Shown: one piece after another, positions 58,282 through 64,000 of the stretch | Position numbering within the stretch: position 1 is the first letter of the stretch | How the letters are laid out: each line of letters starts with the position of its first letter | Origin: Liquidambar formosana | Lineage: Eukaryota; Streptophyta; Magnoliopsida; Saxifragales; Altingiaceae | Reading direction: 5' to 3' | NCBI GenBank assembly: GCA_039720395.1 | Contig: JBBPBK010000042.1 | Coordinates: forward strand, 124,001-188,000 | DNA length: 64,000 nucleotides | The notes under the pieces: generated by a model | Told to the model about the DNA's origin: nothing | What the model saw: the letters and a program-made list of their open reading frames with translations, nothing else | Databases searched by the model: none | Position numbers and translations under genes: made by a program

Positions 58282-59870
58282 ATATATACATGATTTATGT
58301 GAGCCATGGAGGTCTTCGGATGGGATGGGAAATCCTGATTGGAAATGGAGGTCGTAGAGGGAAGATGAGAAATTTGGGAGAATCTACACCAGCATGCGTT
58401 CGGTTAGTAAATAAAAAATAAAAATCAACCCGTTGACGACACATTGTTTACTATGTTCCTACTTCCAACAATTTTTTAGTGTTTGTCTCATTTGGGTATT
58501 AAAAATTCTTACAAGATCCTTGTAGAGAGAAACCTATGGTGTCAAAGGGAAATGCTAGTTAGTCTTATATTTTGTCTTACTATGAAAGAATAAGGGATTA
58601 AAGTTGTAAGATCCATTGGTATGATTAAATTCTAAAAATTAAAACAATCCTTGTTCTCTCATTAGTAGGAGAAAATGTAGGGTAAAGTGTGGGGCTAACT
58701 AGCATTTCCTAGTGTGAAATCGCTTCAGGTTGCCTATTTCGCACGTAAAAGAGGAAGCTAGTTTTTGTCTACACACTTTTATCCCCTTATTAGCCTTATG
58801 CTTTTTCAAAATTGACTTGCATGTCCTAATTTTTATGTTATGCGAGCACTCATTCCTCACTCAACTTTATTTTCTATCTTGCTTATCATTTTTGGTTCTA
58901 GTTTGAGAAGAATATATATAAGGGAGGAATTCGTTAGCATTTGGTGTAAAACTTTTTATTTTTACACTTATTAATATCGTTTTATAAGAATAATTTTACG
59001 TCAATCCAATCATTAGATATTAGATATTCTTTTCATGTACATCATACATGTCATATTTCAAGTTAATCGGATATTAGGAGTCATGTTATTTTTAAAGTGT
59101 CCTAAATTATACTTGTATTTATAAAAAGAAATATAAGTTTACAGATCAAACATTTTTTGGTGGTTACCCTTTGTGGTCATATGTTATTGATTTGGTGGTT
59201 ACCCTTCGTAGTCATTATATTCTTTGATGCTAAGCCATTGTGATCTGTTGAAATTGATTTCAGGGTTTTCAAGGTGAATTAAAAAAAAAAGGGCTTATAA
59301 TTAGAGGGCTTGTTCCTTCATGCAATATTGTGACTATATAATGACCAGTTCATGATAAAATTGTTGGTCTTTAATCAGTTTGTGCTTACTTTTATCTTTA
59401 ATGCTTATCCTTTATTCTTTGTTTTGTTTTAGGTTGAAGGGTATTATGTTTGCTGGATACATTCCATTGATGGTATGCAGTTTTTGTAGGTAGGTTGTTC
59501 ATGGACATTCTTTTGAAATATATGAGTTTGCTAGTTCTCTTGTGCTTTATATTACAGATTTGTGCGCTATTAATGTTAGTTATTTAATGGTGGCTTTCAT
59601 AATTTAAAGCATTTTCGTGTCGTTTAGGAATTGGGATGGAGACGTATAGAGTGAAAAAAATAAAAATCTTGTAGTGTCATTTGTAATGCTTGGAAAGCCT
59701 GATCTGGTTGCCAGATTTTACCCCATGAATGTAGTTGCACAACCAGAACTACCTACACTTTTATCCACATCATAATCCTTGAAAATGTACTTTGATGGCT
59801 GGCTGCTTGGGTGCCCTGGTTAAGTACATATATTAAGACAGCAGTCACAGCACAGTTCTCCTCCTCGACC
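58282..59870. other. Upstream flank of copy 4 and spacer; no gene recognised
   Basis: 58282-59145 aligns with 18240-18750 upstream of copy 3. 59146-59760 is unique in the window and shows no recognisable frame. From about 59765 the sequence joins the duplicated promoter-flank material (TACTTTGATGGCTGGCTGCT). Confidence 0.45.
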
Positions 59871-61063
59871 CCATTCATGTTATGCCAAGTCTCATAGATT
59901 TTTTTAAAAATATAGACATGTGAGTAAGGATAATTGTATACGCATTCATATTCATATGAACATATATATATGGACATGTGGATACAGATATGTGTCCATA
60001 ATCACTTAAATATAGAAACACATGCACAAAATTATCTCTTATGAACTCTATTGGACACATGGTGAAATGACAATGAAATAACCAGTATTATCCTATATAT
60101 AATGAGCATTGTTGTCATTGATCCAAAATAATTTCCTATCTGAATTGGTTGGAGGACCTTCAAAACTTCAAAGGAAAATGTTTTTTGCCCCATATTAATG
60201 ATTCATATGGTCATGGTATGGTGGACTCTGCATCTCATTAGCGCACGGGTCTATAACAAATAGCATTATTATTCATGATCAACATAAAAGAACATTTGAT
60301 TTTAAAGAGGAAGATGCTATTTTTTTCAAAAAAAAAAATTTCTCAAATTTAACATCTCAAATAATGTGGCAACATAACAACCCACAATTTTAAATTTTAA
60401 AATTGTATAATTAGATCTGATACCAAGATGTCACCTCATTTTTAACACAAGAGATCACATTGTCACCACATTTAGGATCTTGAATTTCAGAAAAAATATT
60501 TAAAATATATAGCATTACTCTTTCTAAAAGTTACAAGTATTTCCTTGCAATATAGTGCATTATGCCACCTCATATGAAATTTTGTTGTAGGTCAAAATAT
60601 ATGGGTTAAACTCCATATATAATCTATAGAGGGTACAGTTACACAATAAAATCTCATATAATGTGCATGACAGTGTTTTTATCCCTTCTTATATATTAGG
60701 GAGTGCCTATTAATATTGCCACCACAAGTTTTTTTTGCATCCCCCACTTATTTTTACACTTTTTAAGGTTTTATAAAAAAAATATAAAAGGTTTTTATGA
60801 AAATTAACTGCTTTGTCCACTAACAAACATAATTTTGAATAACTTTGTAGAAGAAAGATTTTCCAAAATCTGTCAATTAATTAGATTATTTTGCCAATTT
60901 TGAATGAAACATACTATAAAAATGAAACTGTAAATGGCCAAAAAAGTCCATTAGCTTAAACGACAGATTTTGGAAAAAAAAAAATTATTTTACAAAGTTG
61001 TTCAAAATAATATTTTCAATCTAATGGATATTGATCACGGTTAGTTTTCATAAAAACCTTTTA

Positions 61064-61295
61064 GGCCATGTTTGTTTGGTGGGAATGGAATGCATAGAAT
61101 GGAATCTCATTCCAATTCATTCCAAACAACATGTTTTGATGAGGTAATTAAATGGGAATGGAATCAAACAGTAGTAGTAAATTATAATAATATTTATTCT
61201 GTAAGTTATTTTAATCTTATTCCATTCCAAACATTTTTTAGTATGAAATCAAATTTCATTCCCACCCATTTCATTCCAACCAAACAAACATGACC
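61064..61295. mobile_element. Tourist-like MITE, 232 bp
   Basis: TTA on both sides (61061-61063 and 61296-61298). Starts GGCCATGTTTGTTTGG and ends with the near-complement CCAAACAAACATGACC. The empty site is at about 13515 in the flank of copy 3 (AAACCTTTATATTTTTC). Confidence 0.85.
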
Positions 61296-61749
61296 TTATA
61301 TTTTTCACAAGACCTTAAGAAGTGTAAACTAAGCAGGGGTGCAAAGTAATTTATGTGATGGCATGGGAATAGTTCGCCTCTACATATTCCTACTCCGTGT
61401 ATAAGAGAAAGCTTTTCCGTACACATCTTTATCCATTAATTACCCTCATACTTTGTCAAAATTGACTAGCATGTCCTAATATTTAAGTTTTGCGAGCACT
61501 CATTCTTCATTCAATTTTATTTATTTCTATCTGTCTGCACCATTTCTATTATTCTAGGTAGAATATATATATAGGATGGTGGTTAGGTAGAAACGTGTTG
61601 ATATATAAGTTATATTGATTAACATTCACATTAAGAATTGTATCCCGTGCATTGTGGGTCACAGGTACATTAGACAAGATTAGTCTTGAGTTTTTGGATG
61701 GTCTAAGCAAACTCCTAAAATGGGGTCTCATATACATATTCACACACCC

Positions 61750-61781
<32 letters not shown>

Positions 61782-62070
61782 AAGTATTCACAATTTGTTT
61801 TTTCTATACCAACTCAAATTTTGCTTGCTGATATAATTACTAAAATTTGCTTATGTAAGAGCTATGAGAGCATCACTGCACTAAGAGAGAAGAAACTGTG
61901 AGGGTAAGATCAATCTCAAACCTATCTTCGTCATTAAAGCTCTCAAAGGGTGCTAGCCATTAATTTTTAGCTATTTTATTGATCAAAATGACATTTTTTT
62001 AAAATAGCTAGTTAGTTATCAAATGGATAGTCTAGGTGCACAAGTTTTTTTTTTTTTTTTTTAAATTTTA

Positions 62071-62268
62071 TTTAATGGTATCGGGAGGTTCCAAATGTTT
62101 TGCATTTGATTAATCCCCCTTGGCACAAGCAATTCCCCCATCCTACATGCACCAAGAAATTTTACAAGACAAAGTCCATGGAAGTTGCCTTAAGGGAGAG
62201 TAGTGAGAGTTGAACCCAAAACCTCTTTATTGACAAGAAGCACACAAGTTATTCCTTAACTACTTCAA
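62071..62268 (-). mobile_element. tRNA-derived SINE (copy beside CAD copy 5)
   Basis: Third copy of the SINE seen at 14311 and 53141, in the same place relative to the CAD gene, with minus-strand GGGTTCAACTCTCAC and a plus-strand T-rich tail at 62045-62062. Confidence 0.65.
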
Positions 62269-62340
62269 ATTTTTTTTTTTAATAATCTTTTTTTTTTAAT
62301 CATATGATGGGGAGAGAGAAAAAAAGGGAATGATGCATAT

Positions 62341-62371
<31 letters not shown>

Positions 62372-62655
62372 GGTGGGTGTGGATAAATGAGAATGTTATT
62401 TCTCTACTAAAAAAAAGTTAGCTATGGTGGCCTATTCGTGCCCATGAACTGCTCGATCTATTACCAAGATCGATTTAACCAAACAAATATATTTAATTAT
62501 TTATTGAAAAAGCAATCCATCGCAATTAATATATGTTGCTCCTGGAAGTAGAAATGTTCCGGTAACCCACAGCTTAAAATTACAAACCATTTTTAAAAAT
62601 TATTAATCATACCCATCCGGCCAGATAGGTAGTCACACTCCAAGGGAACAAAATT

Positions 62656-64000
62656 TCAAGAGCTATTAGGCTTCAATGTCTTCCCAACATCGATCACGAA
62701 TCGGTATCTAACATCACCCTTCGCGAGACGCTCCATTGCTGTGTTCACATAGTCTATCGAAATAACCTCAATGTCTGCTGTTATGTTATGTTTTGCCGCA
62801 AAATCAATCATTTCTTGTGTTTCCTTTAACCCCCCAGCCGCAGTCCCCGCTACTATCTTCCTCCCTGTCAATCCACAATTCATTGTAAGTTTTTAGTTTC
62901 TCTCTCGAAGTTTATCTTAAATCCTCGATCTACCGCTTCTATAAGAGGCTACCTCTTACAAAATTTAAGTAGAATAAAAGAGAGGTACATTCTGATATGC
63001 ATGACAACCTCAAGTAGGCTTGTAGCCTTGTATAAACAATGGGTCATATATAATTCCTTCATATATATATATATATGCATGCCAGGTGAACACGTACATG
63101 ATAAAACTTATATTAGTATCTTGCATTATGGGGTTGTATCTAGTGTATTGGCTTAATATACCTCGTAGTCCACTAATACACAAGATATAATACAACCTCC
63201 AATGAGAATGCTGATATAATTCAATACTTGCTCACTAGCTTGGACCGTCATCCTACATATCTATAAACCTAAGCCATGCATGTCAGCCAATAAAATAAAG
63301 TTGTAGTGTTATATGTACTCACCCACAATCAAAGGAAGGATTGGCAATTCAAGCGGTCTGTCTGGTGCACCAATCATTATAAGTTTCCCGTGATATTTCA
63401 GAAGGCCAATCAATGGTAGGAGAGGATGAACTGCAGAGACTGTATCAATGATACCGTCCATTGTGCCCATAGCAGCCTACAAATTAATTCAACTTAATAG
63501 AATAAGCAATATTACACACTCAACAGAAAAAAATAAAAAAATATATAAATATATAAATAAAAAACGGAGGAGGAGTAGTGAATTGCTACGTATATACCTG
63601 CATCTGCTCCGAGTCACGACTAACCAAAAAGGAGTCCGCACCAAGATGTTTTATAGCTTCATCCCTTTTGTCGGGGGAAGTACTAATCACAGTCACTCTA
63701 ACCCCAAAAGCCTTTGCAAATTTAACAGCTACATGCCCCAGCCCACCAAGGCCCACCACGCCCAAGTGCATACCAGGTTTGTCGAGTTCAAAGTATTTCA
63801 AGGGGCTGTACACTGTGATCCCAGCGCATAGAAGAGGAGCACCACTATCAAGAGGCAAGTTATCCGGAAAACGGAGGACGAAGTGCTCGTCGGTGACCAT
63901 GATGTCGGAGAAGCCTCCGTAGTTGGTGGTTCCATCGTAGTAAGTGGAACCATAGGTGAGCATCCCCTGTGGGCAGTAACTTTCAAGATCATTCTTGCAG
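62656..64000 (-). CDS. CAD-family dehydrogenase, copy 5 (partial, runs off the window)
   Basis: Visible exons: 62656-62864 (exon 5), 63323-63476 (exon 4) and 63598 to beyond 64000 (exon 3, 403 of about 514 bp). Exons 1 and 2 lie outside. All visible sequence is open: [41 protein letters not shown] and [14 protein letters not shown]. Codon 120, a stop in copy 4, is Gly (GGG) here instead of Trp. Intron 4 uses a GTGAGT donor. The catalytic Cys166 is kept, so it is potentially functional, but the catalytic Cys47 and the start are not seen. Confidence 0.88.

Larger units (their letters stand above)
59871..62655. repeat. Segmentally duplicated 3' flank of CAD copy 5
   Basis: Closely follows 12315-14865. 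Differences are a Tourist-like MITE (61064-61295) and expanded A and T runs (about 61748-61778 and 62347-62371). Includes a MITE-like unit at about 61570-61745 and a SINE at 62071-62268. No gene. Confidence 0.75.

Noticed and set aside
59146..59760. Unique stretch considered as a captured gene fragment
   Set aside because: No frame longer than chance and no motif recognised; left as unassigned.

Overview
This is nuclear DNA from a flowering plant, most likely a eudicot. It is AT-rich, the genes have short exons with GT/AG introns, and much of the sequence is transposable elements: CACTA, MULE, hAT, Tourist-like and foldback MITEs, a copia-type LTR element, SINEs and LINE pieces. I cannot name the species from sequence alone.

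The genic content is a tandem array on the minus strand of five copies of one medium-chain zinc alcohol dehydrogenase. It belongs to the cinnamyl alcohol dehydrogenase (CAD) / ELI3 / mannitol dehydrogenase / 8-hydroxygeraniol dehydrogenase branch. All copies share one five-exon structure (98, 114, about 514, 154 and about 207 bp). Copy 1 (3260-5943) is intact, 361 aa. Copy 2 (9557-11124) has an intact 364-aa frame but has lost a catalytic zinc cysteine and carries a solo LTR in its leader. Copy 3 (14866-17496) has a 1-bp frameshift. Copy 4 (53677-56266) has a Trp-to-stop change at codon 120. Copy 5 (62656 to beyond the window end) is open as far as visible.

Region by region: 1-3250 is repeat-rich 3' flank of copy 1. 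3260-12300 holds copies 1 and 2 with their promoters, a solo LTR and foldback elements. 12315-18750 holds copy 3 and its flanks. 18750-52650 is a transposon nest separating copies 3 and 4. Within it are a 13.6-kb CACTA element (20798-34354, TSD CAA) carrying decayed TNP2-type and Transposase_24-type genes; a broken Ycf20-like gene fragment (34427-35027); a MULE (35415-36761); an hAT-like element (36894-37938); and a copia-type LTR element (39013-52647) whose 5' LTR is split by a second CACTA element (39386-46331) that carries captured host exons, including an AGC-kinase piece. 52650-64000 holds copies 4 and 5 and their MITE-rich flanks.

The copies lie in larger duplicated blocks. The 3' flank of copy 1 recurs beside copies 3 and 5 and, truncated, beside copy 4. 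The copy 1-copy 2 spacer (about 6.84-8.24 kb) recurs in pieces at 35.2-39.0 kb. Shared insertions, such as a SINE beside copies 3, 4 and 5 but not copy 1, allow duplications and insertions to be ordered. No operon, CRISPR array, tRNA or rRNA gene is visible.
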